Origin: Candidatus Phosphitivorax anaerolimi
Lineage (GTDB): Bacteria > Desulfobacterota > Desulfomonilia > UBA1062
Reading direction: 5' to 3'
Length of the DNA: 64,000 bases
Assembly (NCBI GenBank): GCA_001896555.1
Contig: MPOS01000048.1
Coordinates: 59,278 to 123,277 of the forward strand
This document shows, one piece after another, positions 53,025-62,366 of this stretch (within the stretch, counting starts at the first letter, position 1; every line of letters starts with the position of its first letter). The position numbers and the translations under genes were made by a program. The notes beneath the pieces were generated by a model. The model had not been told where the DNA came from. It made no database searches and worked only from the letters and a program-made list of their open reading frames with translations.

Positions 53025-53062
53025 AGGCCGGGATGCTCTGATAATAAGCTCCCGGCCTTTTT
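53025..53062 (+). terminator. Rho-independent terminator after ppiD
   Basis: AGGCCGGG (53025-53032) and CCCGGCCT (53051-53058) pair, followed at once by TTTTT. The GC-rich stem and T-run form a classic terminator, 45 bases after the ppiD stop. Confidence 0.85.
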
Positions 53063-53098
53063 CCTGCCTACCGCCGGCCCGGGCTTACGGGTGTCTGC

Positions 53099-53656
53099 TC
53101 ATCCTTTCGCCGCCGCACGGCGCAGTTCCTCAAAGAGACTGACGAGCTCATCGAAGCGGTAGTGTGCGTTCAGCCCGCTCGGACTCGGAAGGGCCCAGAG
53201 ACGGCTTACACCGATCGAAAGCTCCTGCCTGCCGACATTCGCCTTCGGGCGGCCGAATGCAATGCGGTACGCCCCGATACCCAGAACAGCCACGAAACGG
53301 GGGCGATAGCTGAGAACCTTGGCCGCCAGCCTGCGGCTTCCCTCAACGATCTCGGCGCGGCTTAAGTCATCGGCCCCCACCGTGGCCCTCTCCACCAGGT
53401 TTGTGATGCCGTAGCCTCTTTCCAGGAGCTCGTGTTCATCGAAGGGTGACAGGAGCCTGCCGGTGAAACCTGCAGCATAGAGCACGGGCCAGAACCGGTT
53501 GCCCGGCCGTGCAAAGTGATGCCCTACGGCACTGGAGTACAGACCGGGATTGATCCCGCAGAACAGAACGAGGAGATCGGGGGCGATGAGATCCGGAACA
53601 GTCCGCCCCTTTGCGGCGCGGATTTCTTCAGGCGTGGGCCTGGTGCGCCGTGGCAT
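53099..53656 (-). CDS. mug: G/U mismatch-specific DNA glycosylase
   Basis: 185 residues. LFCGINPGLYSS is the active-site motif with Asn of the Mug/TDG family. HFARPGNRFWPVLYAAGF, GITNLVERATVGADDLS and LPSPSGLNAHY complete the Mug pattern. It excises U or ethenocytosine from mispairs. ATG 53656 is chosen; sequence upstream in frame overlaps the neighbour without homology. Confidence 0.94.
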   Translation of the reverse strand: MPRRTRPTPEEIRAAKGRTVPDLIAPDLLVLFCGINPGLYSSAVGHHFARPGNRFWPVLYAAGFTGRLLSPFDEHELLERGYGITNLVERATVGADDLSRAEIVEGSRRLAAKVLSYRPRFVAVLGIGAYRIAFGRPKANVGRQELSIGVSRLWALPSPSGLNAHYRFDELVSLFEELRRAAAKG

Positions 53657-53687
53657 GGAGAACGCGCGGCCTTCCGCGATCAGGGTG

Positions 53688-53945
53688 CTATCCCCTGCTG
53701 GCTGCAAACCGGCGATATATGACCAGGATGAGAATCGCCCCCAGTACCGCGATGATGATACTTCCGATGTTGATGCCGGTGACGTTTCCCAGCCCGATGA
53801 GCGAGGCAATCGCCCCGCCGACCAGGGCGCCGGCAATACCCAGGAGCATGGTGACAATGATGCCCCCCGGGTCTCTGCCGGGCATAATCCACTTTGCCAG
53901 CGCGCCGACTATCAGACCGAGCAGGATCCATGATAAGATTCCCAT
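53688..53945 (-). CDS. GlsB/YeaQ/YmgE family small membrane protein
   Basis: 85 residues with three hydrophobic helices and the family motif GALAKWIMPGRDPGG, then GIAGALVGGAIAS. AAAGGAGG lies 7-8 bases before ATG 53945. Members are general-stress-associated inner-membrane proteins of unknown mechanism. It is 31 bases upstream of mug on the same strand. Confidence 0.9.
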   Translation of the reverse strand: MGILSWILLGLIVGALAKWIMPGRDPGGIIVTMLLGIAGALVGGAIASLIGLGNVTGINIGSIIIAVLGAILILVIYRRFAASRG

Positions 53946-54152
53946 GGGCATTCCTCCTTTGCACTGTGATAGGGATATCCTTCTGTTAATCAATGGTAGC
54001 TTTTCGGAGTGCCAAATCAAATCTCTCCTGCACGGGCAGCTACGATGGGTGCCGGCAATCTAAAAAGCTACAGGCGGCAGGGCAGGGGGTTCTCTTTTCA
54101 ACAGGTGCCCGGACGCCGCCAATGGGTCCTCCCTCTGACCGGCCGGCCAATA

Positions 54153-54180
54153 TTGAGAAAAGGACACGCATCTGTATCCT
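54153..54180 (+). promoter_or_regulatory. Candidate sigma-70-type promoter for the outer-membrane protein gene
   Basis: TTGAGA (54153-54158, 5/6) and TATCCT (54175-54180, 4/6) with a 16-base spacer, about 35 bases before ATG 54217. The gap 53946-54216 shows nothing else recognisable. Confidence 0.4.
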
Positions 54181-54216
54181 TAATCCTGGTAAGGAAAAAC
54201 TGATCAGGAGGGAGGT

Positions 54217-55107
54217 ATGCTCAGAAATACACTCTTATTCGCAGCACTCATCATCGCCCTGCACAGTCCGGCTCTGGCACAGCAGCCGGCGTCGCAGGGG
54301 CCGGCTCCAGGAGGACAGGAATATACATTCGCCAACCCGATGCCTCAGAGCATGCTCGGCTTGATGTACACGGACAGGCCCATGAGAGCACTCAGCCCAT
54401 TTACCGTTGGTCCCGGCCATTATCAGATAGAGACGATCGTGTTCTCATATCTGTGGGACGACAACAGCGTTGAGCGGGAGCGGATCAGCATCGGCAACAC
54501 CCTCTTTCGCGCCGGAATCATGAGAGACTTGGAGGCGAGCGTCACCATCGAGCCGCTCAACTGGGAGTGGCTGGACAACGGCACCAGAAAAGACGAGTTT
54601 GGTCTGGGAGATACCGAGGTCCGAGCCAAGTTCCATGTGCTGGGTCCGAACTATCCCCAGAGCAAGCTTGCCGTGGGCGAGGCGGCCGCAGCTATATCGC
54701 CTTTTTTCACGCTGCCCACAGGAACGGATGACTTCGGTCTCGATCGCATGTCCTTTGGCGTGGATCTCCCCATATACGTCAATCTCGAAGGCGATTTCGT
54801 TCTCGGTCTGACCCCTGGGGTGGCATATATTCCTAAAGGCGATGTGTTCGCGGACGAAGACGATGAGTACCTTCGCCTCAGCAACGCCCTGGCCCTGTTC
54901 TATCCGATCAGCCCGGAGCTGATCGGGTTTGCCGAATTCTATGCCAATATCAACACCGAAGAATGGTCCGACTGGAGAGGTTCCGGGGATGTGGGTGTAA
55001 TGTATTATCTGATGCCCGACATCCAGCTCAATGCTGCAGCCTATATCGGCGGTACCGACGAGGCGCCGGATCTCACACTTCTCTTCGGCTTCGGCTGGCG
55101 GTTCTAA
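54217..55107 (+). CDS. Outer-membrane beta-barrel protein, phenol-degradation MetA-like
   Basis: 296 residues. A signal peptide ends SPALA before QQ. The mature part alternates polar and aromatic residues in beta strands (GHYQIETIVFSYLW; AAAISPFFTLPTGTDDFGLD) and ends FGFGWRF with the C-terminal Phe that marks BAM substrates. The FTLPTG motif is typical of the MetA/transporter-like barrel family. AGGAGGGAGG precedes ATG. Role unknown; uptake of a hydrophobic compound is possible. Confidence 0.82.
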   Translation: MLRNTLLFAALIIALHSPALAQQPASQGPAPGGQEYTFANPMPQSMLGLMYTDRPMRALSPFTVGPGHYQIETIVFSYLWDDNSVERERISIGNTLFRAGIMRDLEASVTIEPLNWEWLDNGTRKDEFGLGDTEVRAKFHVLGPNYPQSKLAVGEAAAAISPFFTLPTGTDDFGLDRMSFGVDLPIYVNLEGDFVLGLTPGVAYIPKGDVFADEDDEYLRLSNALALFYPISPELIGFAEFYANINTEEWSDWRGSGDVGVMYYLMPDIQLNAAAYIGGTDEAPDLTLLFGFGWRF

Positions 55108-55269
55108 GGTCGTATCCGCCCCGGGTATGAGGGTGCCCCAGGCCCGGCGGCATCCCGGTGTTGTCACCGGCCCGCCGCCATCGGCCAGTAGTTGCCTGCG
55201 TCCTTAAGGAGCAGGTACACAGACCGGGTACGATCGCCTCTTCAGGCAACAACATATAGAGAAAATTCA

Positions 55270-55298
55270 TTGTGATGATCTTGTATTATTGATATAAA
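55270..55298 (+). promoter_or_regulatory. Candidate sigma-70-type promoter for the RND gene
   Basis: TTGTGA (55270-55275, 4/6) and TATAAA (55293-55298, 5/6) with a 17-base spacer in a locally AT-rich stretch, about 85 bases before ATG 55387. The 279-base gap 55108-55386 has no gene. Confidence 0.45.
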
Positions 55299-55386
55299 TA
55301 ATGACATGCCATTCATTCACTTGATTCCCGGCAGCGTGGGCGGAATAGATCTGCTGCATCTCATGAGGTGATAGAGGAGCGTTTCT

Positions 55387-57795
55387 ATGGAGAGGATCAT
55401 CCGTTTCTGCCTGCATCGCGCCTGGTGGGTAATCCTGGCGGTTGCGGCCGTCACCGTTTTCTTCGGGTTTCAGATCCCAAAAATCACGATGGACCCCCGG
55501 GTGGAGGTCGTCCTGAGGGACGACAACCCCGAGGTCAAGACCTTTGTTGCAAACAAGCAATCCTTCGAGCCCTATGCCGACATCCTCATCGGGATGATCC
55601 ACACAGACGATATCTTCAACCCGTCCTCTCTGACAAAGCTCGGCAGGATCGTTGAGGAGCTCGAAGAGATCGAAGAGGTCGAGAAGGCAACCTGCCTGCT
55701 GAACGTGAAGAACATCCAGGGCAGCGAGTCGGGGCTGGATGTTTCAGCCATGGTCGGAGAGGATGAAGAGACCCCTTCCGGCCCGGAGCAGATCGCTCTC
55801 CTGAAAGACAAGGTTGGCTCGTGGGATATATACCGGGACACCTACGTCACCCGGGACGGGAAGGGGGCGGGGATACTGGTCGTGCTGAAGGACGGGGTGC
55901 AAACGGATCAGATCGTGCCCATCTACTATGCCATCACGGATATCCTGAACGCCTACGAGGGGCCCGAGAAGTTCTACATCTCGGGCACCAAGGTGGTTGA
56001 GGCACTGCAGAGCCACTACATGATCAAAGACCTGATCCTGCTGCCTCCCCTGGTATGCGTGGTGCTTCTGACCTTTCTGTTCGTCTTTTTCCGCAACATC
56101 AGGGGCACGCTTCTGCCCCTGATCTCGGTGGCCATATCAGCGGTGTGGACCCTGGGTCTCATGGCCCTGATCAGGCACCCGCTCACGCTCGTCACCACCG
56201 CACTGCCCGTGGTTCTCATCGCCTGCGGTTCCGCCTACGGCATCCACGTGGTGGAGAACGTACTGGCGGACAACGCCGAGGGCAAAAAGGGCAGGGAAGG
56301 GATCATGGGCTCTCTCACCCGGGTGAGGCTGCCCGTGACCATGGCGGCCCTGACCACCATGGCGGCGTTCTTCTCGTTCACCACCTCTCCGATCGTGCCG
56401 CTCATGCACATGGGGCTGTTCGCGGTGTTCGGTCTCGGAACGGCCATGATGCTCTCCCTCACCTTCATCCCGGCCGTTCTCGTCATCATGGACGCCCATG
56501 CACGCGAGTTGACGCACCACTATCACTCCAGGAGAGACGTGATCGGGCCCATCCTGAGACGGCTCTCCCACATCGGCGTGACTAAGAGCAAATGGGTTGT
56601 CGTATTCAGCTTCGTGGTGCTGGCGGTGTCGATATTCCTGGGCCGGCATGTCAAGAGCGATCTGAATCTGGTTGAAGACTTCCGTGAGAGGAGCCCCATC
56701 CGCATCGCGGATACGGTCCTCAACCGGCACTTCGGTGGAACTTCAGTGTTCCAGGTGGTGTTCGAAACCGCCAATCCCGACGACATCAAGGAGCCCGAGG
56801 TCCTGAGAAAGATCGAGAGGCTCCAGGAACGGCTCATGGAGATCGATGACGTGGGGAAGGCTGTCTCCATCGTTGATTTCATCAAGCGGATGAACCAGGC
56901 CATGCACGACGGTGACCCGGCCTTCTACACCATTCCGGATTCGAGAGAGCTGGTGGCCCAGTATCTCCTTTTGTTTTCCTTTTCCGGCGGCGGCGGCGAG
57001 CTTGACGGGTTTGTGGACTATGACTTCCGCAAGGCCCAGATCATATTGCAGATGAAGTCACTGAGCGGATATCTCGCTCAGGAGGTCATCGACACCGTAC
57101 GGCGGTTCCAGGAAACCGAGCTTGCCGGCCTTGAAAATACGAACATCGTGACCACCGGACTGGCCGTAATGGCCCGGGAGTTCAATCGGCTCGTGGTCAG
57201 GTGCCAGGTACAGTCCTTCTTCATCTCATTCTTCCTGTGCTTCCTGATCACCACATCCGTGTTCAGGTCCATGCGGCTCGGGGTCTACTGCATGATGCCG
57301 CTTCTCATACCCATAGCCCTTGACTTCGCCATCATGGGGGTGAGCGGGATCAGGCTCAATGCGGCAACAGCGACAGTTGCGAGCATCGACATCGGCATGG
57401 GCATCGACTATTCCATCCATTTTCTGAGCCGGTACCGGCACGAGCTCAGGATGGGTTTGCCTATTGCGCAGGCCATCGACAGGGCGCTGAACACCTCGGG
57501 AAGAGGAATCGTCTACAACGCCCTGGCAGTGGCTGCCGGGTTCCTGGTGTTGGCGCCGTCTCAGTTCGTCATCATTTCCCAGATGGGCATCCTCGTGGCC
57601 GTTGACATGGTCACGATCGCCCTGTCCGCGCTCACTTTCCTGCCCGCATGCATCATGCTGCTCCCGCCGAGGTTCGCGGCAGTGGCGCCCGTGCCTCCGC
57701 ACAGTGAAACCCCAGGCGAGTACAGGCCCGGGGAAGCGCCTTCATCCGACCTGTACTCGGATGATGCGGGGAAGAAGGCAGGGTCCCGGCGCTGA
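55387..57795 (+). CDS. MMPL/RND-superfamily transporter
   Basis: 802 residues, two RND halves, each with one helix, a large periplasmic loop and a cluster of five more helices. The sterol-sensing-like region ALPVVLIACGSAYGIHVVEN in the first half and ATVASIDIGMGIDYSIHFLSRY in the second carry the conserved Gly/Asp motifs. It is similar to hopanoid/lipid exporters (HpnN-like) of Gram-negatives. It likely exports a lipid or hydrophobic compound using proton motive force. No membrane-fusion protein is adjacent. Confidence 0.9.
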   Translation: MERIIRFCLHRAWWVILAVAAVTVFFGFQIPKITMDPRVEVVLRDDNPEVKTFVANKQSFEPYADILIGMIHTDDIFNPSSLTKLGRIVEELEEIEEVEKATCLLNVKNIQGSESGLDVSAMVGEDEETPSGPEQIALLKDKVGSWDIYRDTYVTRDGKGAGILVVLKDGVQTDQIVPIYYAITDILNAYEGPEKFYISGTKVVEALQSHYMIKDLILLPPLVCVVLLTFLFVFFRNIRGTLLPLISVAISAVWTLGLMALIRHPLTLVTTALPVVLIACGSAYGIHVVENVLADNAEGKKGREGIMGSLTRVRLPVTMAALTTMAAFFSFTTSPIVPLMHMGLFAVFGLGTAMMLSLTFIPAVLVIMDAHARELTHHYHSRRDVIGPILRRLSHIGVTKSKWVVVFSFVVLAVSIFLGRHVKSDLNLVEDFRERSPIRIADTVLNRHFGGTSVFQVVFETANPDDIKEPEVLRKIERLQERLMEIDDVGKAVSIVDFIKRMNQAMHDGDPAFYTIPDSRELVAQYLLLFSFSGGGGELDGFVDYDFRKAQIILQMKSLSGYLAQEVIDTVRRFQETELAGLENTNIVTTGLAVMAREFNRLVVRCQVQSFFISFFLCFLITTSVFRSMRLGVYCMMPLLIPIALDFAIMGVSGIRLNAATATVASIDIGMGIDYSIHFLSRYRHELRMGLPIAQAIDRALNTSGRGIVYNALAVAAGFLVLAPSQFVIISQMGILVAVDMVTIALSALTFLPACIMLLPPRFAAVAPVPPHSETPGEYRPGEAPSSDLYSDDAGKKAGSRR

Positions 57796-57935
57796 GAGCC
57801 CCGGTGATGTCCTGAGCGGCAGGGTTGATGTTATCATCTTAAGCCCGGGTTGATTCCTCGCAGCTTTTTCCGCTCTCCGCCTTTGTTCTTGATGCCTCGC
57901 GGTGTTCTGCGGGGTACTTCATGGACGGCCTACCG

Positions 57936-58811
57936 CTACACGCGCACGATTCCGCTCACCCGGCCCAGCCAGCCTCCCAGGGCTGCGGCGATGCCGCTCA
58001 ACACGAGCATGATGAATGAAGCCAGGGCTGCCTTGGAAAGGGCATTGGCGACCTGTCCGGCAATATTCTGCGCGGTCTCCTGCGCCTGCTGAATCTGCTG
58101 CTGCACCTGCGGACCGAGTTCCTGATACTGGGCTTCCATCTTCTGGACAATGTTCTGGATCTCCTGTTCGGAGAGCGTGGTGTACTGCTGGATCTGGCTT
58201 ATCATCTGCTGGCGCTCCTGCTCGGTGACACCGCCCTGCATCATCCGATAGAAAGATGGGCCGATTTCCCGGATCACGGTCTGCGCATCCACTCCCTCCC
58301 GCAGGTTCTGGTCCATCGCCTGCTCCGCCTGTTGGACAATGTCTTCCACCGGGCCCGATACCGCCCCTGCAATCTGTGGTATCAAGGAGCCGGCCGCCTG
58401 GCCGCTGATCGAGACCACGTTTTTCACCAGCCCGAACGCCCCGCCCAGTACAAATCCCACCGTGTTCGTGAGCATGAACATGGTGAGCAGGGTGACCAGA
58501 CCCCAGGTCACGAGGCCGTGCAGCGCACCGTCGAAAACGCGCTGAAGACCTGCAACCCTGCTGCTCACCCAGCCGCCGGCAAAGTATGCGATGATACTGC
58601 TGATAACCCACCAGATAGCAGTTCCGATCCCGAGACCCCCGAGGGGATTTTCTTCGGTTGCCGGGTCGATAGTGGCGAATCCCACCGCCAGACCCAGCAT
58701 GATGAGGGTAAGCATGACGACCAGCGTGATGACCGTGCCTGCAAAAACAGCGCTCCACTTGATATGGCCAACGGATTCCGCTGAGGGTAATACGTCCAAC
58801 CTTTCTTCCAT
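57936..58811 (-). CDS. Polytopic membrane protein with Gln-rich coiled coil
   Basis: About 291 residues. Helices at about 20-45, 65-85 and 95-130 (with glycine-rich turns), a long Gln/Glu-rich helix at 175-255 (QQQIQQAQETAQNIAGQ), and a final helix at 265-287. AAGGAGG lies 9 bases before ATG 58811. It resembles unnamed PhnA/YrzE-like integral-membrane families but I cannot assign it. The 261-base gap 58812-59072 holds no other visible gene. Confidence 0.75.
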   Translation of the reverse strand: MEERLDVLPSAESVGHIKWSAVFAGTVITLVVMLTLIMLGLAVGFATIDPATEENPLGGLGIGTAIWWVISSIIAYFAGGWVSSRVAGLQRVFDGALHGLVTWGLVTLLTMFMLTNTVGFVLGGAFGLVKNVVSISGQAAGSLIPQIAGAVSGPVEDIVQQAEQAMDQNLREGVDAQTVIREIGPSFYRMMQGGVTEQERQQMISQIQQYTTLSEQEIQNIVQKMEAQYQELGPQVQQQIQQAQETAQNIAGQVANALSKAALASFIMLVLSGIAAALGGWLGRVSGIVRV

Positions 58812-59072
58812 CGCCTGTATCCTCCTTCCCTCGCGAATATGTCGAAGAGTAGGGTAAAGGGAACGCAGATATACGCGTTCCCACAAGGAGTATAATGGGT
58901 AATCTCCCTGATGTCTCAAGCTTGGCCCCCCTGGACAGACCGCTCTCCAGGCGGGTGCGCGGGGAAGTTCCTTTCCGCAGGGCGGGAAGGAGGGCAGGGA
59001 AGGTATGAATAGTAGGCGGTGTGCCGGGCGGTATTCCCGGGACACCTCACTGAGCAGCCGTGCAAAGGGGCG

Positions 59073-59423
59073 TTACGCCCGATCTTCGAGATATTCTTTC
59101 AGTGCCCGGGCGTTGTTCAGCCGCTGCTCTTTGGAGCTGTAGACCAGGGTGACCGTCCCCTTGCGGACATGTCCGAGCAGCTCGCTCACCTGCTCCGGGT
59201 TGCTGTCGAGCTCGGCAAAGTACCGCGACCTGAACTCGGGCCACTTCTCAGGCTCATGGCCGTACCAGGAACGGAGCTCGTTGGACGGTGCCAGGTCTTT
59301 GATCCAGAGGTCGATTCTCGCCTTCTCTTTTGAGATGCCCCGGGGCCACAACCGGTCCACGAGTATCCGGAGGCCGTCGGCCTCGTCGGGATCTTCATAG
59401 GCACGTTTGATCCGTATGTTCAT
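59073..59423 (-). CDS. DUF488 family protein (YeaO-like)
   Basis: 116 residues. [27 protein letters not shown] at the N-terminus (key: [18 protein letters not shown]) is the DUF488 signature, and [20 protein letters not shown] the C-terminal block. AGGAGAA before ATG 59423. Function of the family is not established. It overlaps the hydrolase upstream by 4 bases. Confidence 0.92.
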   Translation of the reverse strand: MNIRIKRAYEDPDEADGLRILVDRLWPRGISKEKARIDLWIKDLAPSNELRSWYGHEPEKWPEFRSRYFAELDSNPEQVSELLGHVRKGTVTLVYSSKEQRLNNARALKEYLEDRA

Positions 59424-60202
59424 GGGGTTCTCCTTTTTTGGCATGCTTTATTGCCGGGCTCCGGCCCGGGCGGGCCCAAGCCGGCCGAACGCCAGACAAG
59501 GCCGGCAAAGTGCTGAATCGTTTCCAGAGATTCGCAGGGCCGGGCCTGAAGGATGAAGTGCGGCCCCGGTATTCTCCTTACCCGCAGATCAGGGACCACC
59601 TCCATGAAGTCGAAGAGCGCGGATTCGGGGACGGTACGGTCAGAGGCTGCCTGCAGGTAGAGACAGGGAATGCTCAGCCCGGGGAGAAATTCGCGCACAT
59701 CCACCCGGCGTATCATCTCAAGCCGGTGCACCAGCACCTCGGGCGAAACCATGACCCTGACCCGCCGCCACAGTCCGAGCAGCACATCGGCGGACTCGGC
59801 TCCGCCCGCCACCACGAGCCTGAGGAGCATCCGGGGGACGGGGAGCTTGAGCATCCTCTCCATGGGAAGAAGTCCCAGCGCCTTGAGCATCCGGGGCCGG
59901 GGCGAGCGGGCAAAGGTGGAACACAGGACCAGGCACGCCGGATTGATCAGGCCGGAGCCGACGAGCGCCAGGGCAACCGGCCCCGAGAACGACTCGGCCA
60001 GGACGAGGACATCTTCATCCCAGGGGATCTGGTCCCGTGCGCAGCAGACGGTCTCTTCGAAGCTTAAGGGTTTGTCCGCAGGATAGCGCACCACGCACAC
60101 GGAAACGTCATCCGGCAGTACGGCCCCGAAGGGCTCGAACGAGATGCCGGTTCCGTCCAGACCGGGCAGGAATACGATCCTTCTGCCGCTGAGCGGGTGC
60201 AT
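59420..60202 (-). CDS. Alpha/beta hydrolase
   Basis: About 260 residues. [10 protein letters not shown] is the oxyanion loop, [11 protein letters not shown] the nucleophile elbow (Ser in SFSG), and the probable acid and His are in ASDRTVPES and [10 protein letters not shown] 60202 has GGAGG 5 bases upstream; ATG 60214 is an alternative. Substrate unknown; soluble. Confidence 0.85.
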   Translation of the reverse strand: MHPLSGRRIVFLPGLDGTGISFEPFGAVLPDDVSVCVVRYPADKPLSFEETVCCARDQIPWDEDVLVLAESFSGPVALALVGSGLINPACLVLCSTFARSPRPRMLKALGLLPMERMLKLPVPRMLLRLVVAGGAESADVLLGLWRRVRVMVSPEVLVHRLEMIRRVDVREFLPGLSIPCLYLQAASDRTVPESALFDFMEVVPDLRVRRIPGPHFILQARPCESLETIQHFAGLVWRSAGLGPPGPEPGNKACQKRRTP

Positions 60203-60373
60203 CTTGTCCTCCATCTTTTTGGCCCCGTTCCTTTTCCCCCCTCACAATGACTTCGGGGCCTGGGCCCTCACACTCTGACCAATGGCACAGACCTCTCTCC
60301 GGTGGTCATTGAGGAGCGCACCTCTCAAGAGCTTTCAAAAGGGCCGCATTTTTCAGCCGCGCGATCCTCGATG

Positions 60374-61336
60374 CTAGATCGCCTCGATGGTTGACGGCGG
60401 TTTGGATGCGATGTTGTATGTCACGCTCACCACCCCGGGCACGTCGCGGATGATCTCGCTGGCGATCCGCTCCAGGAGATCGAACGAGAGACGGGTGGGC
60501 GATGCGGTCCGTGCGTCTGTGCTGTCCCAGCAGCGCACCTCGATCTGCTGGCCGAAATCGCGCTTGCCGTCGCGCATGCCGGTCACACGGTCCTCGTGCA
60601 GGACGCCCAGGTATTGGAACGCGCCCGAGTCCTTGAGCAGGCGTTCGATCACCACCGTTGCCTTGCGGATCGTCTCGATCCGCTCAGGGGTCACCTCGCC
60701 GATGATGCGCGCCGCGAGCGCCGGACCCGGGAACGGGATGCGGGCGAAGAGCTCTTCCTGCAGACCCAGGGCCCTGCCCAGTTTCCTCACGCCGTCCTTG
60801 CGGAGCTGGATGAGAGGCTCGAGGATGTGATAGCCGAAGGCCTCTTTCGGATCGATTCCAAGCTGTTCGAAGACATTGTGCTGGCGCTTGATGCCTGCCA
60901 CGGTTTCGTCGATGTCGGTCAGGATCGTTCCCTGGAGAAGATACCTGGCATCGCTTTCCCTCACGATGCGTCCGAACACGTTCCGATAGAAAGTCTGCGT
61001 GATGGCCTCGCGCTTTTTCTCAGGATCGGTGAGCCCTTTGAGCGCGGCAAAGAATTCACTGCGCGCATCCACTACCTCGACCTCCACGCCGAGCTCCCGG
61101 AAGAACGCCACGACCTGATCGGCCTCGCCTTCGCGCATGAGTCCGTTCTCGACAAAGATCGTTCTCAACTGCGGTCCCAGGGCCCGATGCCCCAGCATGG
61201 TGACCACGGACGAGTCCACGCCGCCGGAGAGCGCGTTGATCGCCATCCCATCTCCGACCGCATCCCTGATGTCCTTGACCTTTTCCTGGATAAAGGCCTC
61301 GGTGTTGAGCTCCTGTGCGGTAATCTCCTTTTTCAT
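60374..61336 (-). CDS. Stand-alone GMP-synthase-type ATP-pyrophosphatase
   Basis: 320 residues: PP-loop LSGGVDSSV near residue 36, then QGTILTDIDETVAGIK, FPFPGPALAARI-like IPFPGPALAARIIGE, and the terminal SKPPSTIEAI, matching the C-terminal half of GuaA. There is no glutamine amidotransferase domain in frame or next door. Where GuaA has SHHNVGG at the XMP loop, this protein has RQHNVFEQ, so the substrate may differ. It could be a two-subunit GMP synthase partner or an amidating enzyme for another nucleotide. No ribosome site problem: GGAG-like before ATG 61336. Confidence 0.85.
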   Translation of the reverse strand: MKKEITAQELNTEAFIQEKVKDIRDAVGDGMAINALSGGVDSSVVTMLGHRALGPQLRTIFVENGLMREGEADQVVAFFRELGVEVEVVDARSEFFAALKGLTDPEKKREAITQTFYRNVFGRIVRESDARYLLQGTILTDIDETVAGIKRQHNVFEQLGIDPKEAFGYHILEPLIQLRKDGVRKLGRALGLQEELFARIPFPGPALAARIIGEVTPERIETIRKATVVIERLLKDSGAFQYLGVLHEDRVTGMRDGKRDFGQQIEVRCWDSTDARTASPTRLSFDLLERIASEIIRDVPGVVSVTYNIASKPPSTIEAI

Positions 61337-61434
61337 GTCGGGTTCTCCTGTATATTAGTTGTGCGCTGGTACATACCATGGATCAAGGATGACGCATATT
61401 CTTAAAAAAAGATGATACAAGTTTTGCGCGGTTC

Positions 61435-62205
61435 TCATGCATCCGGGCGCATCGGCTTGACGCCGATGAACACCCTCATGGAATATTCGCCCTCTCCCAG
61501 GATGAAAGGATCGTAGATGCCCGTAAGCCTTGTCTGCTGCACATTCAGTCCTGCGTTCTCCAGGAGGGCGAGCCATTCCGTCTGTGAGAAGAGCCCCAGC
61601 TTGTGAATGTCTGTATAGATGCTCAGATCACCCTTCTTCCTGATCAGGTAGACGAGGGTCGCTTCATAGGTGGAAGGGTTCTGCCTGGGGATATAGTTGT
61701 TCTCAAAGATGGTGATCTCGATATCACCCTTGGCGCCGGTATAGCAGAAGTTGTTTTCCCGGAACTCTTCACGGGTCTTGGCCGTGATCAGGAGAACACC
61801 GCCCGGCATCAGATGCCTGCAGGCCGTGGCGATCGCTTTTTGAAGGTCCGGCAGGGTTGTCATATAATCAATAGAGTCGGGGATGACCACGGCATCGAAG
61901 CGCCTCTTAAGCTCGACGCTTCGCATGTCGCCGTGCACGTACGTGACCTCGGGGTTGGTTTTTTCGGCGATTTCGATCATTTTTTCGCTGATGTCAACTC
62001 CAGTCACACTGAAATGCTTCTTGAAGGTGTAGTCATGGCCGCCTGCTCCGCAGGCGAGGTGGAGCAGGGTTTTAGGCTCGAACTGGGCGTGTTCCTTGAT
62101 GAGGGTAATGTAAATCCCGGCTTCGTCGGCATGGTCGGCGGGAGAGGCAATGATGTGTTCGGTCCAAGCAAGCTCGCCATAGCTCAGCCATTTGATTTTT
62201 TGCAT
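61435..62205 (-). CDS. Class I SAM-dependent methyltransferase
   Basis: 256 residues. LLHLACGAGGHDYTFKKHF is motif I (ACGAGG), GVDISEKMIEIAEK the acidic loop, DAVVIPDSIDYM motif IV, and HLMPGGVLLITAKT post-motif. It resembles small-molecule methyltransferases. Substrate unknown. 160 bases separate it from another methyltransferase on the same strand. Confidence 0.87.
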   Translation of the reverse strand: MQKIKWLSYGELAWTEHIIASPADHADEAGIYITLIKEHAQFEPKTLLHLACGAGGHDYTFKKHFSVTGVDISEKMIEIAEKTNPEVTYVHGDMRSVELKRRFDAVVIPDSIDYMTTLPDLQKAIATACRHLMPGGVLLITAKTREEFRENNFCYTGAKGDIEITIFENNYIPRQNPSTYEATLVYLIRKKGDLSIYTDIHKLGLFSQTEWLALLENAGLNVQQTRLTGIYDPFILGEGEYSMRVFIGVKPMRPDA

Positions 62206-62366
62206 CTTGTTTCTTCCTTACCAGCCTGCGGATGTTATGCTGATCAGTGGTGCGGCACTCCCTGCTGTGGCCTCATGCAAGGGCTTTTACGCTGCCGCCG
62301 GTCCGACCGTTCTTCGGTCGCTCGCCTCTTTAAGGATGTTTCCCCTCTCGGCAAGAGAGAGCCTTA

